DNA of 64,000 bases from Actinomadura syzygii (GTDB taxonomy: Bacteria > Actinomycetota > Actinomycetes > Streptosporangiales > Streptosporangiaceae). Made by a program: the position numbers and the translations under genes. The stretch is taken from NCBI RefSeq assembly GCF_008085905.1, contig NZ_VSFF01000019.1:83285-147284 (forward strand), read 5' to 3'. This document shows, in pieces, positions 7,526 to 15,704 of the stretch (its first letter is position 1; every line of letters starts with the position of its first letter). The notes beneath the pieces were generated by a model, which was given only the letters and a program-made list of their open reading frames with translations, searched no databases and was not told the DNA's origin.

Positions 7526-8755
7526 ATGAAGCGCTGGCTGACGTTGTTCCTGGCGATCGAGGTTTTGGGAGTCGTCGTATTCTCCCTCGCCTACGATTCC
7601 TTGGACTTCCGCATCTATTGGCTCGGCGGGCACGTGGTAATGGACGACGCGCGCTTGTACGAGGAGCAGATCGCCGCACATTGGTACACCAACACGCCTT
7701 TCATGGCCGCGCTGTTCACGCCGATGGCCGCCATCCCGCTCACAGTCGCCAGACTGCTGTGGCAGCTCGGCTCACTGGCGGCGTTCGTCTGGGCGTGCGC
7801 GTTGACGTTGAGACTGTCTGGCAGGAGCGCGCCTCTGAAAGCCGTCGTGGCTGCGGGCCTACTCCTCGCGCCGGTCTGGCATTCGTTCTTCCAGGGTCAG
7901 GTCAACCTGCTGCTACTCGCGCTCGTTCTCGCCGACATGCACCGTGTCGCGCAGGGACGTCCGGCCGGAATCGGCATCGGCATCGCGACCGCGATCAAGC
8001 TGACGCCGGCCATCTTCGTCGTCCTCCTCCTGGTCACGCGACGCACCAGGGACGCGATCACCGCTGCCGGAACATTCGCCGTCTGCACCTTGCTCGCCTA
8101 CGCCATAGCCCCGGGCGCGTCCCGGCTCTACTGGTTGCACACCTTTTATGACACGTCCCGGGTGGGCGTCACATACATCAGTAACCAGTCGCCGAACGGA
8201 ACGCTCAACCGCATTCTGCGAGGTACCGCCGAAGTGGGGGATTGGTATGCCGTGATTCCACTGACGATCGGCATTATCGGGCTCGCGCTCGCTGCCATCT
8301 GGGTAAGGCGGGGCGACTGGCTGACCGCTACGGCCGTCACGGGTGTGACCGGCTTGCTGGTCTCCCCCATTTCCTGGGCGCATCACTGGGTGTGGATTCT
8401 CCCAGCCCTGGCGGTGCTGATCCGGAACGGTGATCGCGTCATAGCGGCGTTCGGGTACGTCCTGTTCGCGCTCGCTCCCATGTGGTGGACGCCCCACAAC
8501 GGCGACCCGCGCGAGTACGGAATCAACCTGCTGACACCGGTCGCCAACTGCTATCTGATCGCTGGCCTGTTCTTCCTCACCTACACGGCCGTCCGCCTAC
8601 GCCGGACACCACCCAACGACCCCACCCAAGCCCCGGCCCGCGAGCCCACCCGCGACCTCGACTCGAAGCCCGACCGCGAGCCCGGCCCGCAGCCTGACCA
8701 TGCACTCGCCCGGGCCCCCGCCCGAAGCCCGGCTAGCCCTGGGACCCGGCCGTGA
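7526..8755 (+). CDS. GT87-family polyprenol-phosphate-mannose-dependent mannosyltransferase
   Basis: 409-residue polytopic membrane protein (about ten helices) of the DUF2029/GT-C fold, which transfers mannose from polyprenyl-phosphate-mannose onto cell-envelope lipids or glycans outside the membrane. Typical features: early acidic DFRIYWLGG segment in the first loop, WHSFFQGQVNLLLLALVLAD in the middle and WAHHWVWILPA near residue 285. The C-terminal 50 residues are a cytosolic Pro/Arg/Asp-rich tail with repeated REPxRD-like units. ATG 7526 is preferred over TTG 7517. Divergent from the two-component operon. Confidence 0.85.
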   Translation: MKRWLTLFLAIEVLGVVVFSLAYDSLDFRIYWLGGHVVMDDARLYEEQIAAHWYTNTPFMAALFTPMAAIPLTVARLLWQLGSLAAFVWACALTLRLSGRSAPLKAVVAAGLLLAPVWHSFFQGQVNLLLLALVLADMHRVAQGRPAGIGIGIATAIKLTPAIFVVLLLVTRRTRDAITAAGTFAVCTLLAYAIAPGASRLYWLHTFYDTSRVGVTYISNQSPNGTLNRILRGTAEVGDWYAVIPLTIGIIGLALAAIWVRRGDWLTATAVTGVTGLLVSPISWAHHWVWILPALAVLIRNGDRVIAAFGYVLFALAPMWWTPHNGDPREYGINLLTPVANCYLIAGLFFLTYTAVRLRRTPPNDPTQAPAREPTRDLDSKPDREPGPQPDHALARAPARSPASPGTRP

Positions 8756-9040
8756 GCCCGGCCAAGGTCTCACCCCGCCCGGAGCCTGGCCGTGGGCTTG
8801 GCATGGAGGTCGGTCTGGGCGCTGAGGCTCCGAGGCGGGGGTGGCTGGATGACGACTGCTAGGGGGTTTCTGATGAGCTTTGCGAGGGCCGTGTCCGCCT
8901 CTGATCTGGGGATCGGCCGAGCGTGCCGGGCGCGAAGTCCTCCAGACGAGAGCCGTGTCAGTAGACGGCGATGGCGGCGTTGGGAGCGTCCTCGCGCGGA
9001 TGACGAGGGTGTCCGAGACGGAGATGCGGAAGGGAAGGCT
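8756..9040. other. Intergenic region, no supported gene
   Basis: Starts with GC-rich imperfect repeats of the CCGGGCC/GCCTGGCCGTGGGCTTGG kind. The remainder (about 8830-9040) has no ribosome-binding site followed by a plausible frame; open frames on both strands are compositional. It may hold a decayed gene, which cannot be identified by eye. Confidence 0.5.
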
Positions 9041-9070
9041 ATACACACTGGGACGGCCTTCAGTGTGTAT
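9041..9070. promoter_or_regulatory. Perfect inverted-repeat operator of the VapBC-like pair
   Basis: ATACACACTG (9041-9050), a 10-nt spacer, then CAGTGTGTAT (9061-9070): a perfect 10-bp inverted repeat ending 10 nt before the antitoxin ATG. Toxin-antitoxin complexes typically bind such palindromes over their own promoter; AT-rich arms in this GC-rich context mark it as selected. Confidence 0.75.
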
Positions 9071-9080
9071 TGTGGCGCCC

Positions 9081-9320
9081 ATGGCGAGACTCAACATCAC
9101 GCTGCCGGACGAGCTTGCCGCCACGTTGCAGGGGCTCGCGGAGGACAAGAAGATCGCCTCCGTGTCCGGCTTCCTCGCGGACGGGGCACGCCTCAAGCTG
9201 GCGTACCTGCGGGACGAGTCGACGATCGACGACCTGTTCGGCCCGCCGAGTCCCGACGAGCAGGCGATGGTCGACCGGCTGGTTGAAGGCGGCACGCCGA
9301 ACCGCCGGGACGTCGCGTGA
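9081..9320 (+). CDS. VapB-like antitoxin
   Basis: 79-residue small acidic protein. The N-terminus MARLNITLPDELAATLQ matches the ribbon-helix-helix DNA-binding strand-helix of antitoxins, and the C-terminal half (residues 45-79) is acidic and probably unstructured until it wraps the toxin. Its stop overlaps the toxin GTG (GTGA at 9317-9320), and a perfect inverted repeat lies just upstream, so it likely autorepresses the operon with its toxin. Confidence 0.78.
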   Translation: MARLNITLPDELAATLQGLAEDKKIASVSGFLADGARLKLAYLRDESTIDDLFGPPSPDEQAMVDRLVEGGTPNRRDVA

Positions 9321-9706
9321 TCACCGGTCACGTCTTCGACGCGACCGCACTCCTCGACCTCGCCACCGGCAAGACCGTCTACGTCCGGGCCAGGCTGCGT
9401 GCCTCGATCGCGCAGCATGCCACGATCGTCATCCCCGCCACGTCGCTGGCGCGTGCCTGGCAGCTCGTCCCCGATCATGGGCGTGCGGTGCTGGAGCGCC
9501 TCCCCGGCATGCAGGTCGTGCACGTGGACGACCTGGACGACGTCATCGCCCAGCAGACCGGACTCCTCGTCACCACGATCCCGAACCTCGGCATGGACGC
9601 GGCGCAGGCCGCCTGGTCCGCGCGGTGGCGACGCTGGCCGCTGGTCACCGCGGTACCCGGACAGTACGCGGCCGTCCCCGGTGTCCGCGTCGAGCAGATC
9701 CCCTAA
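9317..9706 (+). CDS. PIN-like (VapC-type) toxin
   Basis: 129 residues. Position directly behind and overlapping an RHH-type antitoxin, plus the N-terminal GHVFDATALLDLATG (PIN first strand with Asp), suggest a VapC-like ribonuclease. However, the expected central Glu aligns with VIPATSLARAW (no Glu) and the late LVTADP-type Asp aligns with LVTAVPGQY, so two of the metal-binding acidic residues seem missing. It could be a catalytically weak or inactive PIN protein. GTG start fixed by the overlap. Confidence 0.65.
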   Translation: MITGHVFDATALLDLATGKTVYVRARLRASIAQHATIVIPATSLARAWQLVPDHGRAVLERLPGMQVVHVDDLDDVIAQQTGLLVTTIPNLGMDAAQAAWSARWRRWPLVTAVPGQYAAVPGVRVEQIP

Positions 9707-10067
9707 CGCACCCGAGCAACTTCCATAGCGCACGGGGCAGAGCCCGCAGCCGCACCGGCTAGAGGCCGCAAGGGTCCTGGATAGGCTCCTGAGCGCCCTG
9801 GTGAGGGCGTGCGGGCTCCAGCTGCACCGGCTAGAGGCCGCAAGGGTCCTGGATAAGCCCCTGAGCGCCCGGGCGAGGGCGTGCGGGCTGGGATTGGGCG
9901 AGCCTGGCTCGCCCGGTGGGCGTGTGCGGAAGGCGTGGTTGCCGCCCGTTCTGGCCGCAGCGATCGCTGCCCTGGCTCGTTCCGGCGCGCGCGAGGCGGG
10001 GACGTGAGGGCGTATGGGCGCGTTCACGTAGGCCCCGCCGACGAGGGATGGGCCGGAGGGCTGGGGG
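9707..10067. other. Intergenic region between toxin and phoU, mostly repeats
   Basis: Holds the 72-bp tandem duplication at 9752-9889 and, from 9890 to 10067, GC-rich sequence with short GCCTGGCTCGCCCGG-like inverted words. No ribosome-binding site or plausible gene seen. The 3' end may contain the phoU terminator, but no clean hairpin is evident. Confidence 0.5.
9752..9889. repeat. 72-bp tandem direct repeat (two copies)
   Basis: Copy 1 is 9752-9823 and copy 2 is 9824-9889; both begin GCACCGGCTAGAGGCCGCAA and contain CCTGAGCGCCC and GAGGGCGTGCGGGCT. A handful of mismatches separate them. The period is 72 and no gene crosses the array. Confidence 0.85.
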
Positions 10068-10727
10068 TCAGGCGTCGGTGATTTCTTCGGGGCGTTGGCC
10101 GGTTACCAGGTAGACGACGTTTTCCGCGACGTGGACGGCGTGGTCGGCGAAGCGTTCGAAGTAGCGGCCGGCCAGGGTGATGTCGACGGCGGGCTCGACG
10201 CCGTGCTTCCACTTGGGGGACAGCAGGATGTCGAAGAGGCGGCGGTGCAGCCGGTCCATCTGGTCGTCGTCGGCGTCGAGTTCCAGGCCCATCTCGACGT
10301 CCTGGGACGCGATCACGCTGCCCGTCTTGGCGATCATGCGCTCGGCGATCTGGCCCATCTCCAGGACGGTCGCCTGCAGCTCGGGCGGGACGGCCGACTC
10401 CGGGTGCCGGCGGCGGGCGGTCTTCGCGATGTGCACGGCGAGGTCGCCCATGCGCTCCAGGTCGCCGCTCATCCGCAGCGCGGTGATCAGCGTGCGCAGG
10501 TCGCCCGCGACGGGCTGCTGGCGGGCCATGAGGTCGAAGACCGTCGCCTCGATGTCCGCGTCGATCTTGTTGACGTGCTCGTCGCCGCTGATGACCTCCT
10601 CGGACAGCCGGAGGTCGGCGTCCAGGAGGGCGGTCACGGCGCGGGACATCGCGGAGCGGACGAGCCGGGTCATCTCGACCAGGCGGTCGCTGAGGGAGTC
10701 GAGTTCCTCGTGGTAGGCGTCGCGCAA
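10068..10727 (-). CDS. phoU: Phosphate-signalling regulator PhoU
   Basis: 219-residue all-helical PhoU protein, which links the Pst phosphate transporter to the phosphate sensor kinase and keeps the Pho regulon off when phosphate is sufficient. Two repeated three-helix units are visible with the metal-binding-like motifs ERMGDLAVHIAKTA and ERFADHAVHVAENV. The TTG at 10727 (reading LRDAYHEELDSL) is the likely start: AAGGAC lies 8 nt upstream and the length then fits the family. Longer readings through GTG/ATG codons up to 10841 would cross the PhoP-type promoter interval less plausibly. Divergent from senX3-regX3. Confidence 0.93.
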   Translation of the reverse strand: MRDAYHEELDSLSDRLVEMTRLVRSAMSRAVTALLDADLRLSEEVISGDEHVNKIDADIEATVFDLMARQQPVAGDLRTLITALRMSGDLERMGDLAVHIAKTARRRHPESAVPPELQATVLEMGQIAERMIAKTGSVIASQDVEMGLELDADDDQMDRLHRRLFDILLSPKWKHGVEPAVDITLAGRYFERFADHAVHVAENVVYLVTGQRPEEITDA

Positions 10728-10857
10728 GTCAGCAGTCCTTCGGTGTGCGGCCGGGGGGGCCGCGGGGGCGGGCGGGGCATGGTACGTGGCAAATCGGGGC
10801 GAACCGGACGAGTTTTCGGTGGTCCGGGCGTACTCGCCCACGCCACACCCTGCCGTG

Positions 10858-10901
10858 CCGCCGTGAACCAGACCGGATATGGAGGTGAACTTTCGGCGAA
10901 C
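10858..10901 (-). promoter_or_regulatory. PHO box: 11-bp direct repeats between phoU and senX3
   Basis: On the minus strand GTTCGCCGAAA (10901-10891) is followed directly by GTTCACCTCCA (10890-10880); after one degenerate 11-mer comes GTTCACGGCGG (10868-10858), in the same 11-bp phase. These match the PhoP direct-repeat unit (GTTCACC) of Streptomyces. Its place between the divergent genes implies autoregulation of both phoU and senX3-regX3. Confidence 0.75.
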
Positions 10902-10963
10902 GGGATCGCTGTGACCAGGGCCTCCGGGTGGGATGGGTCCGGACGCCGCTTACGATCCGTGGT

Positions 10964-12226
10964 GTGGAGGTCGAGATTGTCGCAAGCCTCACCGGGCTTG
11001 CCGGGCTCGCGATCGGGCTCGCCAGCGGATTGGCGGTGAGAGTGAGCGAACGAGCCCAGCAGGCGCCGGTGCCCTCGACGCCGTCCGGCGGACTGCCGCC
11101 GGGCGTGGCGTCCGTCCTCAGCGTGCTCCGGTCGTCGGCCGTGGTCGTGGACGGCGAGGACCGCGTGCTCCGCGCCAGCTCGGCCGCGCGTGCGTTCGGT
11201 CTGGTCAGCGGTGATCGCCTGGTCGTGGACGAGGTGCTCGCGATGGCCCGGCTCGTCCGCCGGGACGGCGAGATCCGGGAGACCGAGATCCAGGTCGCGC
11301 CGAGCGGGTCGCGCAGCCGCGCGGACGGCCGCTGGTTCGCCGTCCGGGTCGCGCCGCTCGGTTCGCACGGGCTCGTCCTCGTCCTCGCCGAGGACCTGAC
11401 GGACATGCACCGCACCGAGGCGATCCGCCGTGACTTCGTCGCGAACGTCAGCCACGAGCTGAAGACCCCGGTCGGCGCGCTGTCACTGCTGGCCGAGACG
11501 GTCGAGGGCGCGGCCGACGATCCCGAGGCCGTCCGCCGGTTCGCGGGACGGATGCAGTACGAGTCGGTGCGGCTGACCAACCTCGTCCAGGACCTGATGA
11601 CGCTGTCGCGCGTGCAGGGCGACGAGCCCCTGCCGGCGCTGCGTCCCGTCACCTTGGACGAGGTGATGGCCGAGGCGATGGAACGCTGCCAGACCAAGGC
11701 GTCCGCGAAGGACATCGAGCTCACCGTCGGCGGCGAGGACGGCCTGCGCGTCCGCGGCGACCAGGAGCTGCTGGTCACCGCGCTGCGCAACCTGGTCGAC
11801 AACGCCGTCGCCTACAGCCCCGAGCACACCCGCGTCGTCGTCGCGACCAAGCGGCGCGATGACGGCCACGTGGAGGTCAACGTGACCGACCAGGGGATCG
11901 GCATCCCGGACGGCGAGGTGGAGCGGATCTTCGAACGCTTCTACCGCGTCGACCCGGCCCGCTCCCGCCAGACCGGCGGCACCGGCCTCGGCCTCGCCAT
12001 CGTCAAGCACGTCACCAGCAAGCACGGCGGCGACGTGACCGTGTGGAGCAAGGAGGGGCACGGGTCGACGTTCACGATCCGGCTGCCGCTGCTCGACGCC
12101 CCGCATCGTCCCCCCGCCGGCATCACCTCGGCGAACAAGGACACGGCCAAGAACAACGCGGACGCACAAGTTGACGCGGACGCGGGTAAGAACATCGAGA
12201 ACACCGCCCGGGAGGGAACACCGTGA
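10964..12226 (+). CDS. senX3: Phosphate-responsive sensor histidine kinase SenX3 (PhoR-type)
   Basis: 420-residue membrane kinase. One or two N-terminal hydrophobic helices (ASLTGLAGLAIGLASGLAV), a PAS-like domain around 50-140, DHp with VANVSHELKTPVGALSLL (phospho-acceptor His), and an ATPase domain with NLVDNAVAYS, DQGIGIPDGEVERIFERFYRV and TGGTGLGLAI. GTG 10964 is preferred because TACGAT (10951-10956) ends 7 nt upstream (leaderless); GTG 10928 is upstream of that promoter. Overlaps regX3 by four bases and is divergent from phoU. Confidence 0.92.
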   Translation: MEVEIVASLTGLAGLAIGLASGLAVRVSERAQQAPVPSTPSGGLPPGVASVLSVLRSSAVVVDGEDRVLRASSAARAFGLVSGDRLVVDEVLAMARLVRRDGEIRETEIQVAPSGSRSRADGRWFAVRVAPLGSHGLVLVLAEDLTDMHRTEAIRRDFVANVSHELKTPVGALSLLAETVEGAADDPEAVRRFAGRMQYESVRLTNLVQDLMTLSRVQGDEPLPALRPVTLDEVMAEAMERCQTKASAKDIELTVGGEDGLRVRGDQELLVTALRNLVDNAVAYSPEHTRVVVATKRRDDGHVEVNVTDQGIGIPDGEVERIFERFYRVDPARSRQTGGTGLGLAIVKHVTSKHGGDVTVWSKEGHGSTFTIRLPLLDAPHRPPAGITSANKDTAKNNADAQVDADAGKNIENTAREGTP

Positions 12227-12903
12227 CCCGCGTGCTCGTCGTGGAAGACGAAGAGTCGTTCAGCGACGCACTTTCGTACAACCTGCGCAAAGAGGGCTTC
12301 GAGGTGGCCGTCGCGGCCACCGGTCCCGACGCGCTGGACATCTTCGAGCGCAACGGTGCCGACCTCGTGCTGCTCGATCTGATGCTCCCCGGCCTGCCCG
12401 GCACCGAGGTGTGCCGGGAGCTGCGCGCCAAGTCCAGCGTCCCCGTCATCATGCTGACCGCCAAGGACAGCGAGGTCGACAAGGTCGTCGGCCTTGAGCT
12501 CGGCGCGGACGACTACGTCACCAAGCCGTTCTCCACCCGCGAGCTGATCGCGCGGATGCGGGCCGTCCTGCGGCGCCAGGGCGAGGTCGAGGAGCTGGCC
12601 CCCGCGACGCTCGAGGCTGGACCGGTCCGGATGGACGTCGAGCGGCACGTCGTCAGCGTCGGCGGCGACCCCGTCCAGCTTCCGCTCAAGGAGTTCGAGC
12701 TGCTGGAGGTGCTGCTCCGCAACGCGGGGCGCGTCCTGACCCGCATGCAGCTGATCGACCGCGTCTGGGGCGCCGACTACGTGGGCGACACGAAGACGCT
12801 GGACGTGCACATCAAGCGGCTCCGCGCCAAGATCGAGGAAGTGCCGTCGACGCCGCGGTACATCGTCACCGTCCGCGGCCTGGGTTACAAGTTCGAGCCC
12901 TGA
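12223..12903 (+). CDS. regX3: OmpR/PhoB-family response regulator RegX3
   Basis: 226 residues. Receiver domain with acidic pocket E-D-E near residues 8-10, phospho-acceptor Asp in LVLLDLMLPGLPG (about residue 52), and the K of VTKPFSTRELIARM. C-terminal winged helix (residues 130-226) with FELLEVLLRNAGRVLTRMQL and VDVHIKRLRAKI-type recognition segment (LDVHIKRLRAKIEE). Activates phosphate-starvation genes in relatives and binds GTTCACC repeats. GTG start overlaps the senX3 stop (GTGA). Confidence 0.95.
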   Translation: MTRVLVVEDEESFSDALSYNLRKEGFEVAVAATGPDALDIFERNGADLVLLDLMLPGLPGTEVCRELRAKSSVPVIMLTAKDSEVDKVVGLELGADDYVTKPFSTRELIARMRAVLRRQGEVEELAPATLEAGPVRMDVERHVVSVGGDPVQLPLKEFELLEVLLRNAGRVLTRMQLIDRVWGADYVGDTKTLDVHIKRLRAKIEEVPSTPRYIVTVRGLGYKFEP

Positions 12904-12914
12904 CGGATAGGCGG

Positions 12915-12950
12915 AACGGCCCGTCCAGCGGCTGGACGGGCCGTTCTGTC
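12915..12950. terminator. Bidirectional terminator after regX3
   Basis: Perfect 14-bp stem: AACGGCCCGTCCAG (12915-12928), loop CGG, CTGGACGGGCCGTT (12932-12945), then CTGTC. Lies between the convergent regX3 and the lipoprotein gene. Confidence 0.9.
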
Positions 12951-12982
12951 ATAGGTTCATGAGCCCCTGGCGGGGCGGCGGG

Positions 12983-13912
12983 TCAGTGACCGGCGCCGGG
13001 CGACTCCGACGTCGTCGGGGACGCGGACGTGCCAGGCTCGGTGCTCGCGGTCGGCGACGGGCTGCCGCCGCCAGGCGTCTGCGGGGCGCCGGGCGTGGCC
13101 GATCCCGGGCCCTGGGCGGGCTGGCTGGGCAGCGGGAAGGTCGCGAAGTCGTCCTGCTGCGGGATGATCGGCACCTGGAAGTCGATGCCGCCCGCCTTCT
13201 CGAACTGCATCCGCACGAGGACGGTCGACCCGGCGAGCAGTTCCTGCCGCAGGCTCGGCAACACCACGAGCGGCTGGTCGCCGCTCGGCGCGCCCGGCGC
13301 GGTCTGCTGCGGCGCGGCCGTGTTGCCCGACGCCGGGCTGGTCGTCGGCTCGGGCGTGGCGCCCGGACCCGTGGGTTCAGGCGTCGCGCCGGGCGTGCCC
13401 GGCGTGGCGGACGCGGTGGGCGTGCCGGTCGGCTGGCCCGTCGCGGCGCCGCCCGGCTGCCCGTTCTGCTTCTTCCGGGACGTCGGCGTCGGGCTGGGGG
13501 TCGCCGTCGGCTTGCCGAGCAGCTTGACGAGCGCGCCCGTCCCGTCCGCGGCGGCGCCCGGCAGCTCGATGCCGCCGCCGATCTGCGCCGGCCCGGCGAA
13601 CTGCGGGGAGCTGACCGAGATGAGGCGGTCCGGCCGGCCCTTGACCTGGTTGATCATCACGCCGTAGAGCGGCAGCGACAGCCCCGGGGCGACCGGCTGG
13701 TCGGGACGCGGGCCCAGCACGAACATGTTGCGCAGGGCGATCTGCGCCGCCGCCGGCTTGTCCTTCGGGACGGAGACGTTCACGCCGTCCGTGAGCTGCG
13801 TCGGGGACGCCGACTGGGGCTCCTCGCCGGCGCCGCAACCGGTGATCACCGGCGCGATGGCGACGGCGCCAGCGACGGCCAGCGTGACCATTCGACGGCT
13901 GTTACGGATCAC
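12983..13912 (-). CDS. LpqE-like lipoprotein (PCu(A)C/DUF461-related)
   Basis: 309-residue secreted lipoprotein. The signal peptide (VTLAVAGAVAIAPVITGC) ends in a lipobox with Cys at about residue 26. The middle beta domain has LRNMFVLGP, ISVSSPQFAGPAQIGG and SLRQELLAGSTVLVRMQFEKAG, as in LpqE/copper-chaperone-like proteins, interrupted by a 100-residue Pro/Thr/Gly/Ser-rich insertion (residues about 130-215) and ending in a low-complexity tail. The H/M copper ligands of true PCu(A)C proteins are not evident. In mycobacteria lpqE neighbours carD, as it nearly does here. GTG 13912 has GAGGAG at 10 nt; ATG 13891 is possible. Confidence 0.72.
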   Translation of the reverse strand: MIRNSRRMVTLAVAGAVAIAPVITGCGAGEEPQSASPTQLTDGVNVSVPKDKPAAAQIALRNMFVLGPRPDQPVAPGLSLPLYGVMINQVKGRPDRLISVSSPQFAGPAQIGGGIELPGAAADGTGALVKLLGKPTATPSPTPTSRKKQNGQPGGAATGQPTGTPTASATPGTPGATPEPTGPGATPEPTTSPASGNTAAPQQTAPGAPSGDQPLVVLPSLRQELLAGSTVLVRMQFEKAGGIDFQVPIIPQQDDFATFPLPSQPAQGPGSATPGAPQTPGGGSPSPTASTEPGTSASPTTSESPGAGH

Positions 13913-14089
13913 GGCGTCGGTCTCCTCGCGAATGTTCTGCCAAGGCGTGGCATCGAGAATGGCACGAAAGTTGTGAGAGCGGCGTCAGGGACGCCAGAGG
14001 AAGCGTAGCGAGACCCGACGGGAAGCACCGCTTTGGGGTACCCGACACGCCATTTTTCCCTCCCCCGGTCGCCGCCCGCGCGGGGGTCG

Positions 14090-14863
14090 TCAGCCCGTTT
14101 TCAGCGACTGGACCTTCTGGCTGAGCTCAGGGCCGGGCCGCGGGGCTTGGAGGACCTCGTTGACCACCCCGTCCGGCTGGACGAAGACGGCGGTCATCCC
14201 GGTCCCGGGCAGCCCCGGCATGCCGCGCGGCGGGGCGTAGGCGCCCGCGAGCACGCCCGAGCGGTCTTCGAGGACCAGCGGCGTCCCGTTGTGGGCGGTG
14301 CCCGCGCACGCCTTCAACTCCTTCAGCGGCGTCCCCTTCTTCCCGGCGACGGGACGCGGATCGGCGACGAGCCAGAAGTTCAGCACGCTCTCCTGCGTCC
14401 GGGCGGCGAGTTCGGCCACGACGTTCTCGCACTCGTATCCCGGCGGGACGATGCCGATCACACCGGGACGGAGGTTGCGCAGGGAGATGGGGGAGTGCTC
14501 GCCGGCCACGAGGTCGGCGGAGCCGGCGGGCAGCAGGCCGCCGATCCGGCCGGGGCTCGCGGACGGGCGCGGCGCGAGCTGCGCGCCGGTCGGACGGGGT
14601 GCGGGACGGGGCCCGAACGCGGTCATCAGGACGCCGCTGAGCAGTGCCACCAGCAGCGCGCCCGCGATGATCGGGACGGCGACGCCGAACCTCGTCAGCG
14701 GGCCGCCGAACCGGCGGATCCGGGCCCGGCGGCGGCGCCGGCGCTCCTCGCGGTGGTAGGCGACCACGTCGCGGTCGAGCTCGCGGGCGTCATCGGGCAC
14801 CACGACGTCAACGCGGGGCAGCCCGTAGTCATCGGGCTCCGGGTCGTCGCCGTCCGGCCTCAC
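14090..14863 (-). CDS. Membrane-anchored protein with redoxin-like extracellular domain
   Basis: 257 residues; family not recognised with certainty. Cytosolic basic N-terminus (REERRRRRRARIRR), one transmembrane helix (FGVAVPIIAGALLVALLSGVLM, in part), then an extracytoplasmic domain whose order of strands (SVLNFWLVADPRP, TPLVLEDRSGVLAGAY, MTAVFVQPDGVV) resembles a peroxiredoxin/thioredoxin fold, though only two isolated cysteines are present and no CxxC. GTG 14863 has GGAGGT at 7 nt; an upstream ATG at 14977 would add 38 unlikely residues. Lies between the lpqE-like gene and carD. Confidence 0.6.
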   Translation of the reverse strand: MRPDGDDPEPDDYGLPRVDVVVPDDARELDRDVVAYHREERRRRRRARIRRFGGPLTRFGVAVPIIAGALLVALLSGVLMTAFGPRPAPRPTGAQLAPRPSASPGRIGGLLPAGSADLVAGEHSPISLRNLRPGVIGIVPPGYECENVVAELAARTQESVLNFWLVADPRPVAGKKGTPLKELKACAGTAHNGTPLVLEDRSGVLAGAYAPPRGMPGLPGTGMTAVFVQPDGVVNEVLQAPRPGPELSQKVQSLKTG

Positions 14864-15208
14864 TCCGCACCTCCGTCCTGGCCACTCGTCGGCTGAGCCG
14901 TCCCATTCGGCCCCTTCCGGGCGCTTCGTACCCGCAGTACCCGGCCTGTTCACCTCCAGTATGGGATGCATCCGCATCGGCCGGTGGGGGATGCTTGTAA
15001 CCAGGGCCGGTTACCGGTAATGACGATCCGGCGCGATCCACGTGGTTTTTCGGCTACCCTGAGTACGGTGAACTGGACGAGGATGCACCATTAAAGGGCT
15101 TTGTCAATACCCCAATATGCGGCTTGACCTGGGCATTTGTCTGGAAGGCCGGTTCAGCCACGCAGGTTTCCGTGGTACCCTGGTTCTAGCGGAAGGGGTA
15201 CTTGTCAC
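14864..15208. promoter_or_regulatory. carD promoter region
   Basis: A 345-bp interval. Two TACCCT hexamers (15055-15060 and 15176-15181) are candidate -10 elements for carD; TTGACC at 15124 is -35-like but is not at standard distance from either. A perfect 10-bp palindrome TTACCGGTAA lies at 15011-15020. The length and more AT-rich composition suggest a multi-promoter, highly regulated region; no gene was seen. Confidence 0.45.
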
Positions 15209-15691
15209 ATGACTTTCCAGGTCGGCGACACCGTCGTCTACCCCCACCATGGGGCTGCTCGGATCGAGGCCATCGAGACTCGCACCATCAAAGGTGAGGA
15301 AAAGACCTATCTGGTCTTGAAGGTCGACAAGGGCGACCTGACAGTGCAGGTCCCGGTCGAGAACGTCGAGGACGTGGGTGTCCGTGACGTCGTCGGCCAG
15401 GAGGGTCTGGAGAAGGTGTTCGAGGTGCTTCGCGCACCCTACACCGAGGAACCCACCAACTGGTCCCGCCGGTACAAGGCGAATCTGGAGAAGCTCGCCT
15501 CCGGTGATGTGAACAAGGTCGCCGAGGTCGTCCGCGACCTGTGGCGGCGCGACAAGGAACGCGGACTGTCCGCCGGTGAGAAGCGCATGCTCGCCAAGGC
15601 GCGGCAGATCCTGGTCAGCGAGCTCGCGCTCGCGGAGAAGACCAACGAGGACAAGGCAGAGGCCCTGCTCGACGAGGTCCTGGCCAGCTGA
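15209..15691 (+). CDS. carD: RNA polymerase-binding transcription factor CarD
   Basis: 160-residue CdnL/CarD global regulator that binds the RNA polymerase beta subunit and stabilises open complexes, especially at rRNA promoters. The N-terminal Tudor-like RNAP-interaction domain (MTFQVGDTVVYPHHGAARIE) and the C-terminal helical DNA-binding domain (TNWSRRYKANLEKL, LSAGEKRMLAKARQIL) are both intact; length matches the mycobacterial protein (about 162). ATG 15209 is chosen over upstream in-frame codons because the conserved domain starts there. Followed 13 bp later by ispF. Confidence 0.96.
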   Translation: MTFQVGDTVVYPHHGAARIEAIETRTIKGEEKTYLVLKVDKGDLTVQVPVENVEDVGVRDVVGQEGLEKVFEVLRAPYTEEPTNWSRRYKANLEKLASGDVNKVAEVVRDLWRRDKERGLSAGEKRMLAKARQILVSELALAEKTNEDKAEALLDEVLAS

Positions 15692-15704
15692 TCGGCCGGA
15701 TGGG

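Noticed and set aside
8597..10027. 476-codon minus-strand frame over the GT87 tail, repeats and the toxin-antitoxin genes
   Set aside because: Covers the VapBC-like genes and the 72-bp repeats; composition is GC-driven and no start site is supported.
13913..13960. TGCCA-N5-TGGCA inverted repeat upstream of the lpqE-like gene as a metal-regulator box
   Set aside because: Arms of only 5 bp in GC-rich DNA; too common to support as a Zur or CsoR site.
15011..15020. TTACCGGTAA palindrome upstream of carD as an operator
   Set aside because: Only 10 bp, single copy and not near either promoter candidate at a useful distance; noted in the promoter entry instead.
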